Program-made: the position numbers and the translations under genes
In this document: positions 1-5,504 of the stretch, piece by piece
Position numbering within the stretch: the stretch's first letter is position 1
Layout of the letters: every line of letters starts with the position of its first letter
Assembly (NCBI GenBank): GCA_024640205.1
Contig: JAHEFL010000159.1
Coordinates: 1 to 5,504, forward strand
Length of the DNA: 5,504 nt
Direction: 5' to 3'
Origin: Flavobacteriales bacterium
GTDB taxonomy: Bacteria; Bacteroidota; Bacteroidia; Flavobacteriales_F; PHOS-HE28
Notes under the pieces: generated by a model
Database searches by the model: none
Told to the model about the DNA's origin: nothing
What the model saw: only the letters and a program-made list of their open reading frames with translations

Positions 1-402
1 AAATCCGACAAAAAGGCCGTTATCATCGATCGGATCTTCGCTGGCAAGATCGGCGAGATCACGACCTTGTTCATGGGTATCCTGGTCCGTCGCGGACGGG
101 AAGACCTTCTTCATGATGTGGCGGCTGCATTCGATGTGCTCTTCCGGGAGGATCAGGGTATCGTCACGGTACGTGTCACCAGCGCTGTAGCCTTGAGCGG
201 AACCACCCGGGATCAGGTATTGGCGATAGCCAACAAGCAACACCCGGGCAAGACCTTTGAGTTGAAGGAGCGTGTTGATCCTGAGCTCATTGGTGGCATC
301 ACCATCCGGATCGGTGATGAACAGTATGACGGCAGCGTGAGCCGTCGCCTTGCGGACCTGCGCCGCGAATTCTCGAAGAACCCGTATATCCCTGCTATTT
401 AA
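1..402 (+). CDS. atpH: F1F0 ATP synthase subunit delta (OSCP), C-terminal part
   Basis: The frame is open from base 1 to the TAA at 400-402 and gives 133 residues. Family members have about 180, so roughly the first 45-50 residues (most of the N-terminal helical domain that binds alpha) lie outside the window. The TTG and ATG codons near base 70 are internal, because the frame continues upstream with delta-like sequence. The diagnostic C-terminal segment VDPELIGGITIRIG is at 274-315, followed by the conserved DGS at 328-336 and the final RRLADLRREF helix. Delta is the peripheral-stalk protein that clamps the F1 head to the b subunits on the cytoplasmic face of the inner membrane, so that the alpha/beta head does not turn with gamma. 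It lies 12 bases before atpA in the same operon. The family call is firm from the C-terminal motif and the neighbours. Confidence 0.95.
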   Translation, partial: KSDKKAVIIDRIFAGKIGEITTLFMGILVRRGREDLLHDVAAAFDVLFREDQGIVTVRVTSAVALSGTTRDQVLAIANKQHPGKTFELKERVDPELIGGITIRIGDEQYDGSVSRRLADLRREFSKNPYIPAI

Positions 403-414
403 AGTCCCAAGGCC

Positions 415-1995
415 ATGGCCCAAGTGAATCCAGCCGAAGTAACGGCGATCCTCAAAGAAGAACTCGCCGGGTTCCGCAGCGAAGCCGAACTCGAAGAGGT
501 CGGTACCGTGCTGCAGGTCGGTGATGGTATCGCCCGCATTTACGGTCTTCGCGGTGTTCAGAGCGGCGAGCTCATCGAGTTCCCCAGCGGCCTGCGTGGC
601 ATCGTTCTGAACCTGGAGGAGGACAACGTGGGAGCTGTACTTCTGGGCCCCAGTGTGGGGATCAAGGAAGGCGATACGGTGAAGCGTACCAAACGGATCG
701 CCAGCATCAAGGTGGGTGAGTCCATGGTGGGCCGTGTGGTGAACACCTTGGGCGAACCGATCGACGGAAAGGGACCCATCGAAGGCGAGCTGTTCGAAAT
801 GCCCATCGAGCGGAAAGCACCGGGCGTCATTTACCGTGAGCCCGTGAAGGAGCCCCTTCAAACTGGGATCAAGGCTGTCGACGCCATGATACCCATCGGC
901 CGTGGACAGCGTGAGTTGATCATCGGGGATCGCCAGACCGGGAAGAGCACGGTGGCCATTGACACGATCATCAACCAGCGCGAATTCTACGAAGCCGGTA
1001 ACCCCGTGTATTGCGTGTACGTCGCGATCGGCCAGAAAGGCTCCACCGTGGCGGGCACCGTGAAGAAATTGGAGGAGAACGGCGCTATGCCATACACCAC
1101 CATCGTCGCATCCAACGCCAGCGACCCCGCACCCATGCAGTTCTACGCTCCGTTCACCGGTGCGGCCATCGGCGAATATTTCAGGGATACGGGCAGGCCG
1201 GCGCTCATCGTATTCGATGACCTCTCGAAACAGGCCGTTGCATATCGTGAGGTTTCATTGCTCCTGCGTCGGCCACCAGGTCGTGAGGCCTATCCCGGGG
1301 ATGTATTCTACCTGCACAGCCGCTTGCTCGAACGGGCGGCGAAGATCACCGGCGACGACAACGTGGCCAAGCAGATGAACGATCTGCCCGAGAGCCTCAA
1401 GGACAAAGTGAAGGGCGGCGGATCACTGACCGCACTCCCCATCATCGAGACCCAGGCAGGTGACGTGTCCGCATACATCCCCACCAACGTGATCTCCATT
1501 ACCGATGGCCAGATCTTCCTGGAGAGTAACCTCTTCCTGAGCGGTGTTCGCCCCGCCATCAACGTAGGTATCAGTGTGAGCCGCGTAGGCGGTAATGCAC
1601 AGATCAAATCCATGAAGAAGGTGGCCGGCACACTGAAGTTGGACCAGGCACAGTACCGCGAACTGGAGGCCTTCTCCAAGTTCGGATCCGACCTGGATGC
1701 CGCCACCAAGGCCGTGCTTGATAAGGGCGCACGTAACGTGGAGATCCTGAAACAGGCAGAGAACAGCCCGATGCGTGTGGAGGAGCAGATCGCCATCATC
1801 TACTGCGGTACCCGAGGCTTGCTCACGAAGATCCCTGCAAGGAACGTGAAGACCTTCGAAGCGGAGTTCATCACCATGCTGCGCAACAAGCACAGCGACG
1901 TGCTGGCCGCCCTGAAAAGGGGTGAATACAACGACCAGATCACCGGCACCCTGGAAAGCGTGGCTGCGGACCTGGTAAAGAGCCTGGATAACTAA
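415..1995 (+). CDS. atpA: F1F0 ATP synthase subunit alpha
   Basis: A complete 526-residue alpha subunit, slightly longer than the 513 residues of the E. coli protein, as is usual in Bacteroidota. Alpha alternates with beta in the F1 hexamer and carries the non-catalytic nucleotide sites. The N-terminal beta-barrel covers about residues 25-95. The P-loop GDRQTGKST is at residues 171-179 (K177, S178), and the Walker B strand ALIVFDD at 263-269. The run [20 protein letters not shown] follows from residue 268. The alpha/beta family signature [10 protein letters not shown] is at 380-389, directly followed by R390, which corresponds to the arginine finger that alpha contributes to the catalytic site on beta. 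The C-terminal helical domain takes up the rest. The ATG at 415 gives the expected [17 protein letters not shown] start. No Shine-Dalgarno sequence is visible in the 12-base gap after atpH, so translation is probably coupled or depends on an unstructured leader. No key residue is missing. Confidence 0.99.
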   Translation: MAQVNPAEVTAILKEELAGFRSEAELEEVGTVLQVGDGIARIYGLRGVQSGELIEFPSGLRGIVLNLEEDNVGAVLLGPSVGIKEGDTVKRTKRIASIKVGESMVGRVVNTLGEPIDGKGPIEGELFEMPIERKAPGVIYREPVKEPLQTGIKAVDAMIPIGRGQRELIIGDRQTGKSTVAIDTIINQREFYEAGNPVYCVYVAIGQKGSTVAGTVKKLEENGAMPYTTIVASNASDPAPMQFYAPFTGAAIGEYFRDTGRPALIVFDDLSKQAVAYREVSLLLRRPPGREAYPGDVFYLHSRLLERAAKITGDDNVAKQMNDLPESLKDKVKGGGSLTALPIIETQAGDVSAYIPTNVISITDGQIFLESNLFLSGVRPAINVGISVSRVGGNAQIKSMKKVAGTLKLDQAQYRELEAFSKFGSDLDAATKAVLDKGARNVEILKQAENSPMRVEEQIAIIYCGTRGLLTKIPARNVKTFEAEFITMLRNKHSDVLAALKRGEYNDQITGTLESVAADLVKSLDN

Positions 1996-2033
1996 GGTTG
2001 AAGCCTGCCGATCGAAGGCCAAGAGAATAAGGC

Positions 2034-2915
2034 ATGGGAAACCTGAAGGAGGTACGCGGAAGGATCGTCTCGGTGAACAGCACCAAGCAGATCACCGCGG
2101 CCATGAAAATGGTGAGCGCGGCCAAGCTGCGCCGGGCTCAGGATGCCATCCTTCGCATGCGGCCGTATGCCGAAAAACTTCAGACCATTCTCGCGAACGT
2201 GAGCGCCAGTTTGGACAGCAGCGAAGGGATCTACAGCTCCCCTCGTCCGGTGGAACGGGTGCTTTTCGTACCCATTGTGAGCAACCGGGGCTTGGCCGGT
2301 GCCTTCAATGCGCAGGTCATCCGCCTGGTCCGCAATTCGGTGGAGGAGGCCCAGGCGCAAGGGCATAAGGTGACCATCCTGCCCATTGGGAAGAAAGCAA
2401 TGGACGCCTTCCGCAAGAGCGGCTTGGTGGACCAGAAATTACCGACCGACCTGGCGCGCCTGTTCGATGGCCTCGATTTCGAGAAGACCGCACCGGTCGC
2501 CGAATTGATCATGACCCAGTATGCCACTGGCGAATTCGATAAGGTGGTGCTGGTGTACAATAAGTTCAAGAACGCGGCAATGCAGATCGTGACGGCCGAG
2601 CAGTACCTGCCGATAAGCCCTGTTGCTGAGGCCACTGCCACCGCTACGACCAAGACCGATCACATCATGGAGCCCGATAGGGCGACCATCGTTTCTGAGA
2701 TCATTCCCAAAAGCCTGAAGATCCAGCTTTATAAAGCACTGCTGGATAGTCATGCAGCCGAGCACGGCGCCCGTATGACGGCCATGCACAAGGCCACCGA
2801 TAATGCGGACAGTCTGTTGAAGGACCTGAAACTCTCCTACAACAAAGCGCGCCAGGCAGCGATCACCAACGAGATCCTGGAGATCGTAGGTGGCGCTGAA
2901 GCCTTGAAGAACTGA
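2034..2915 (+). CDS. atpG: F1F0 ATP synthase subunit gamma
   Basis: A complete 293-residue gamma subunit (E. coli has 287). Gamma is the central rotor shaft: its N- and C-terminal helices form a coiled coil inside the alpha/beta hexamer and drive the conformational changes that make ATP. The N-terminal helix is seen in the early residues, with NSTKQITAAMKMVSAAKLRR typical of the family. The C-terminal signature ITNEILEIVGGAEA is at residues 277-290 and matches the gamma family pattern I-T-x-E-x2-[DE]-x3-G-A. The middle Rossmann-like domain covers about residues 75-230 and contains a short Ala/Thr-rich stretch (EATATATTKT) before the C-terminal helix, in the region where gamma subunits vary in length. 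The gene starts 38 bases after atpA; only a weak purine-rich leader (AAGAGAATAAGG) precedes the ATG. It is the last ATP synthase gene of this cluster. Confidence 0.98.
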   Translation: MGNLKEVRGRIVSVNSTKQITAAMKMVSAAKLRRAQDAILRMRPYAEKLQTILANVSASLDSSEGIYSSPRPVERVLFVPIVSNRGLAGAFNAQVIRLVRNSVEEAQAQGHKVTILPIGKKAMDAFRKSGLVDQKLPTDLARLFDGLDFEKTAPVAELIMTQYATGEFDKVVLVYNKFKNAAMQIVTAEQYLPISPVAEATATATTKTDHIMEPDRATIVSEIIPKSLKIQLYKALLDSHAAEHGARMTAMHKATDNADSLLKDLKLSYNKARQAAITNEILEIVGGAEALKN

Positions 2916-3029
2916 CCGTCATCGGGTTCCTGTCGGATCATGATCGGAGCTCGTCGGGCGAAAAGTCCGGTTCGTCGATAACCATTCTTCGCGGAGTACG
3001 TACCAAGGTCCACTCGAACACGATGGACC
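2916..3029. other. Intergenic gap after the ATP synthase operon
   Basis: A 114-base gap between the atpG stop and the start of the exported protein. I see no clear intrinsic terminator with a T-run and no good match to the Bacteroidota promoter pattern (TTG around -33, TAnnTTTG around -7). It holds a perfect 10-base palindrome GATCATGATC at 2936-2945, which may be chance. Whether the operon transcript ends here or runs on into the next gene cannot be decided from the sequence. Confidence 0.4.
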
Positions 3030-3704
3030 ATGAAAAAACTCCTACTCTTTGTGCTACTCTTCAGTAGCTCGTTGGCCTTCGCACAGATTGCGCAGGTCAC
3101 TTCCGGCAGCCAGGCGCTAAGCACGGTTCTGCTGGACGCCGACCCTACCATCACCGAACTTGACCTTGTCTCGTTCGAAGCCCAAGCACAAGGTACCGAG
3201 GGGGTACTGGTGCGTTGGACCACGGCATCGGAACGGCCCGATGAACGATTCATTCTGGAGCGCACGGCGGACCTGATGAACTGGGAGATCCTTTTGGAAG
3301 CCCCGGGCGACGGTGGACCAAGCGAGATCACGCACTATGAAGCATTGGATAAGAAACCCTTCGCGGGGGTGTCTTACTACCGCCTCGTTCAGGAGAACGA
3401 GGGGCGCTATGAGGAGCTCTCGGATCTGTATTCCGTGCGCTTCGACCCCTTGAACGACCTATTGATCCAGGGCGACCATACACCGGGACGTTTCACGGTG
3501 CAGGCCCAGGGACCGATCACCGAACTGCTGCTCTTGAATAACCGGGGCCAGTTCATCCCGATGCAATTGGAATATGATGGGGACATGGTGCGCGTGAATG
3601 CCGAGCTGCTCGCCTCCGGCACGTATTACGTCCAGGCGATCGTGGCCGGCAGCAACATCCTGCGACCGATCATCATCGATCAGGGCTTCGTGGTCGGAGG
3701 GTGA
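3030..3704 (+). CDS. Exported protein with Fn3-like segment and T9SS-like C-terminal tail, function unknown
   Basis: A 224-residue protein. Residues 1-18 form a signal peptide: KK, a hydrophobic core (LLLFVLLF), then AFA with likely cleavage before Q19. After a 25-residue linker, residues 46-138 resemble the beta-sandwich (Fn3-like) segment that in Bacteroidota often precedes the sorting domain. Landmarks are WTTASE at 63-68, FILERT at 74-79, W85, Y103, D107 and GVSYYRL at 113-119. Residues 141-218 resemble a type A T9SS sorting domain: a G-R-F strand at 153-155, LLLLNNRGQ at 166-174, and LLASGTYYVQAIV at 193-205 before a final hydrophobic strand. It is divergent and runs about six residues past that strand. 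If functional, the tail would send the protein across the outer membrane to the surface or medium. No enzymatic domain is seen, so only the export route is inferred. The ATG at 3030 is chosen because the signal peptide begins there; an ATG at 3023 is in another frame. No Shine-Dalgarno sequence is seen. Confidence 0.85.
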   Translation: MKKLLLFVLLFSSSLAFAQIAQVTSGSQALSTVLLDADPTITELDLVSFEAQAQGTEGVLVRWTTASERPDERFILERTADLMNWEILLEAPGDGGPSEITHYEALDKKPFAGVSYYRLVQENEGRYEELSDLYSVRFDPLNDLLIQGDHTPGRFTVQAQGPITELLLLNNRGQFIPMQLEYDGDMVRVNAELLASGTYYVQAIVAGSNILRPIIIDQGFVVGG

Positions 3705-3718
3705 TCGCGGTACCGCAA

Positions 3719-3765
3719 CGGGCCTTACGAACGTACTTTGGCCCGGGCCTTGAGGTCCGGGCCTT
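3719..3765 (+). repeat. Three copies of CGGGCCTT around the hairpin
   Basis: The octamer CGGGCCTT occurs at 3719-3726, 3744-3751 and 3758-3765. The second and third copies lie in the hairpin: the third supplies most of the right arm, and the second overlaps the end of the left arm. The first lies outside, just after the stop of the exported-protein gene, and its CGGGCC is complementary to GGCCCG at 3740-3745. The copies are exact; a role is inference only. Confidence 0.45.
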
Positions 3766-3772
3766 CGTCATT
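3740..3772 (+). terminator. GC-rich hairpin, probable intrinsic terminator
   Basis: The left arm GGCCCGG (3740-3746) pairs with CCGGGCC (3757-3763). The stem can continue through a G-T wobble and two C-G pairs to a TTGA loop, about 10 base pairs in all. It is followed by TTCGTCATTC, which is T-rich but not a true T-run, so termination may be incomplete. It sits 35 bases after the stop at 3704, as expected for the end of the exported-protein transcript. The right arm ends only 10 bases before the ATG of the next gene, so it could also act as a leader hairpin in any read-through RNA. Confidence 0.65.
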
Positions 3773-3773
3773 C

Positions 3774-5504
3774 ATGTCTCGCCCCCTTCTGCTACTCCTC
3801 TCCAGCGCCCTGTTCGCAGGCTTATCCTTGCTGGTCATTGAGCCGGATGCGGACCAGGCTCTTGAAAAGGCGACCCAGAGGGTTCAGGAAAAGGTGGACC
3901 AGGCAGCGCGGGACCTGACGCTACTGACCGCATCGATAGCTGAGGAGCTGACCGAAAAGCCCGACGACGAAAGCTTCCGGCGTGTCATGGGCATGCTGGA
4001 AAAAGAGAGCAGGGTCACTGGCAGTATTGTGCAGCTCATTTCCCAGAATGAACTGATCTATTGGAGCGGCCGGCCCATCGGCGAAGCGGAGGAACTATGG
4101 GGCACGGACGCTTCCCATATCCATCACGCACAAGGCTCCTGGCTCCATGTGCGCTACGCGGTGGGGGCGTACGAACTACATGGTTTCCGGCCTGTGTGGT
4201 TGAGCCCCGCGATCGAGAACAGGTTCCTGAACCGCGGCTTCCACGCTTCCCTTGGGGCTGCAAAAGGGCTCTGGGCAAGCGCCGATGCTCAGCTTGGTCC
4301 GATCCTGAAAGATGGCCATGGAAAGCCCATGCTTCGGCTCGGGTGGCAGGATGGAGCCCTTGAAGTAGGACAATGGCTGCTGCTCAAGTTGTTCGTGCTC
4401 CTTCTTTCCGCAGGCCTGCTGATCGCCGCATGCTGGACCTTTTTCGCGGAAATGGTCCGTAAAGGGTCGCCTTGGACCGGCACGTTGCTATTCACCGGTA
4501 CTCTGGTCCTGCTCCGAGCTGGCACGCTGGCCTTGTTGCCCTCTTCCCCATTGGATCGTCTACCCTTGTTCGACCCCGTGGTTTACGCCACCTCGTTCGC
4601 CTTTGCTTCATTGGGAGACCTTCTCATCAACGCCATTCTCCTCTGTTTGATGGGGGTCTTCCTCTGGAATACGTTACGTGCCACGAATGGACCCCGATGG
4701 AGCATGGTCGGTCTTCTGGCGGGTTGGGCGACCATTCTCCTGATGGCGGCGTGGATCACCAACCTCATTATCGGCTTGGTGAATGATAGCAGCATCGACT
4801 TGGACCTGTACCATGTTCAAGGACTCAGTCGCATGAGCCTGCTGGCCGTGCTTGGCATAGCCCTTTTGCTCACCTCCTGGCTCGTGTTCAGCGCTTCCAT
4901 ATTGGAACTTATGGCGCGCCATGGTCTGACCGATCGGTTCCTGTTTTCCGGGATCCTGATCCTCGCTTTGTCCATTGCATTGCATCATATGGCCGGTATC
5001 GTGGATACCGTGCTATTCCTATGGCCCATTCCCCTGATCGCGATCATCGTTCATGCGCTAAGAACTTCTTTCCGCTTCATTCATGTAGTGCTGGGGCTTG
5101 CGCTGGTCTCTGCGTTCGGATCCCATGTGCTCAGCCGCCGATCCACGGATCGGGAGCGACGCGAACGGCAGTCCCTTGCTGAGCGGCTCGCGACCCGCGA
5201 GGACCCGGTGGTGGAACAGCTCTTCCGGGAAACCGCACCGCGGCTTCGGGCGGATGAGGCCGTACATGAGGTGCTTTCAGGTGGACGACCCTGCGGACCG
5301 ATGGATCTGGACCAATTGGTACGCCAGCGCTATTTCGGCGGCTACTGGGAGCGGTATGATGTGCGCTTGTTCGCCTTTGGACCCAATGGCGATCTGCTCT
5401 GCTCCACCGACGCGGAACCGCCCCGGAGCTTCAAGATCTCCTACGGTGATTTCGCAAACCCCACGGCGGCAGCGGACATGCCGGAACTCTTCATCGAGGA
5501 GCGT
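3774..5504 (+). CDS. Large polytopic membrane sensor, probable N-terminal part of a Bacteroidota histidine kinase, cut by the window edge
   Basis: The frame from ATG 3774 is open for 577 codons to the last base, so the C-terminus is missing. Residues 4-22 are a membrane segment. Residues 23-200 form an extracytoplasmic domain that starts with a charged helix (about 27-65). Eight more membrane segments follow at about 201-224, 236-256, 275-299, 309-335, 356-378, 389-408, 411-430 and 435-454. The positive-inside rule fits an N-in layout, with basic loops such as MVRKG, NTLRATNGPR and HALRTSFR in the cytoplasm. NDSSIDLDLY (337-346), then after the last segment EDPVVEQLF (from 476) and YFGGYWERYDVRLFAF (520-535), resemble, from memory, the sensor part of NtrY-like histidine kinases of about 1,200 residues in Bacteroidota. 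That topology puts 455-577 outside, although its start (RRSTDRERRER) is strongly basic. No HisKA or HATPase domain is in the window, so the kinase call is inference. The start is supported by the membrane segment beginning at once; no Shine-Dalgarno sequence is seen. Confidence 0.7.
   Translation, partial: MSRPLLLLLSSALFAGLSLLVIEPDADQALEKATQRVQEKVDQAARDLTLLTASIAEELTEKPDDESFRRVMGMLEKESRVTGSIVQLISQNELIYWSGRPIGEAEELWGTDASHIHHAQGSWLHVRYAVGAYELHGFRPVWLSPAIENRFLNRGFHASLGAAKGLWASADAQLGPILKDGHGKPMLRLGWQDGALEVGQWLLLKLFVLLLSAGLLIAACWTFFAEMVRKGSPWTGTLLFTGTLVLLRAGTLALLPSSPLDRLPLFDPVVYATSFAFASLGDLLINAILLCLMGVFLWNTLRATNGPRWSMVGLLAGWATILLMAAWITNLIIGLVNDSSIDLDLYHVQGLSRMSLLAVLGIALLLTSWLVFSASILELMARHGLTDRFLFSGILILALSIALHHMAGIVDTVLFLWPIPLIAIIVHALRTSFRFIHVVLGLALVSAFGSHVLSRRSTDRERRERQSLAERLATREDPVVEQLFRETAPRLRADEAVHEVLSGGRPCGPMDLDQLVRQRYFGGYWERYDVRLFAFGPNGDLLCSTDAEPPRSFKISYGDFANPTAAADMPELFIEER

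Noticed and set aside
1423..2022. A 199-codon open frame on the - strand across the end of atpA
   Set aside because: It is antisense to strongly conserved atpA sequence, its product has no recognisable motif, and such long shadows are common opposite GC-rich genes.
2936..2945. Perfect palindrome GATCATGATC after atpG, considered as an operator or terminator stem
   Set aside because: It has no loop, no T-run, and does not extend beyond 10 bases; GATC-containing words are frequent throughout this sequence.
3734..3740. TACTTTG, considered as the -7 element of a Bacteroidota promoter for the sensor gene
   Set aside because: It is one base short of TAnnTTTG, has no clear TTG element about 20 bases upstream, and would place the RNA start inside the hairpin arm.
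4061..4786. Open frames of about 100 codons on the + strand at 4061-4363 and 4472-4786, and several on the - strand from 4036 to 5267
   Set aside because: They all lie within the continuous 577-codon frame starting at 3774, which has membrane segments obeying the positive-inside rule; the alternatives give low-complexity Arg/Pro/His-rich products.
1..5504. CRISPR arrays, tRNA or rRNA genes, insertion sequences, integrase or attachment sites
   Set aside because: No spaced repeat array, no tRNA-like cloverleaf, no terminal inverted repeats and no transposase or integrase frame were seen; nearly all of the window is accounted for by five genes in one direction.

Overview
The window looks like a chromosomal segment from a GC-rich member of the Bacteroidota. 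Three things point there. The F-type ATPase genes run atpH-atpA-atpG, and the AtpA and AtpG protein sequences read as Bacteroidota-type. The fourth gene encodes a secreted protein with an Fn3-like segment followed by a type IX secretion (T9SS)-like C-terminal tail, a layout characteristic of this phylum. No gene has a convincing Shine-Dalgarno sequence before its start, also typical of the phylum. The GC-rich third codon positions suggest an uncultivated high-GC lineage rather than a classical low-GC Flavobacterium; the class cannot be fixed from this window.

Layout: everything is on the + strand. 1-402 is the 3' part of atpH (delta subunit, 5' end outside the window). 415-1995 is complete atpA (alpha) and 2034-2915 is complete atpG (gamma). 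The gaps of 12 and 38 bases indicate one operon whose promoter lies to the left. The ATP synthase genes end at atpG; atpD and atpC (beta, epsilon) do not follow. After a 114-base gap, 3030-3704 encodes a 224-residue exported protein of unknown role. A strong GC-rich hairpin at 3740-3763 separates it from the last gene. That gene starts at 3774 and stays open for 577 codons to the right edge. It encodes a polytopic membrane protein that resembles the N-terminal sensor half of the very large Bacteroidota membrane histidine kinases; the kinase domain itself would lie outside the window.

Function: delta, alpha and gamma belong to the F1 sector of ATP synthase. Delta joins F1 to the peripheral stalk, alpha forms the catalytic hexamer with beta, and gamma is the rotating central shaft. 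The two genes downstream have no evident functional link to ATP synthesis. The ATPase part is ordinary. The parts worth a second look are the unlabelled exported protein, the hairpin with its repeated CGGGCCTT motif just before a start codon, and the edge-truncated membrane sensor.
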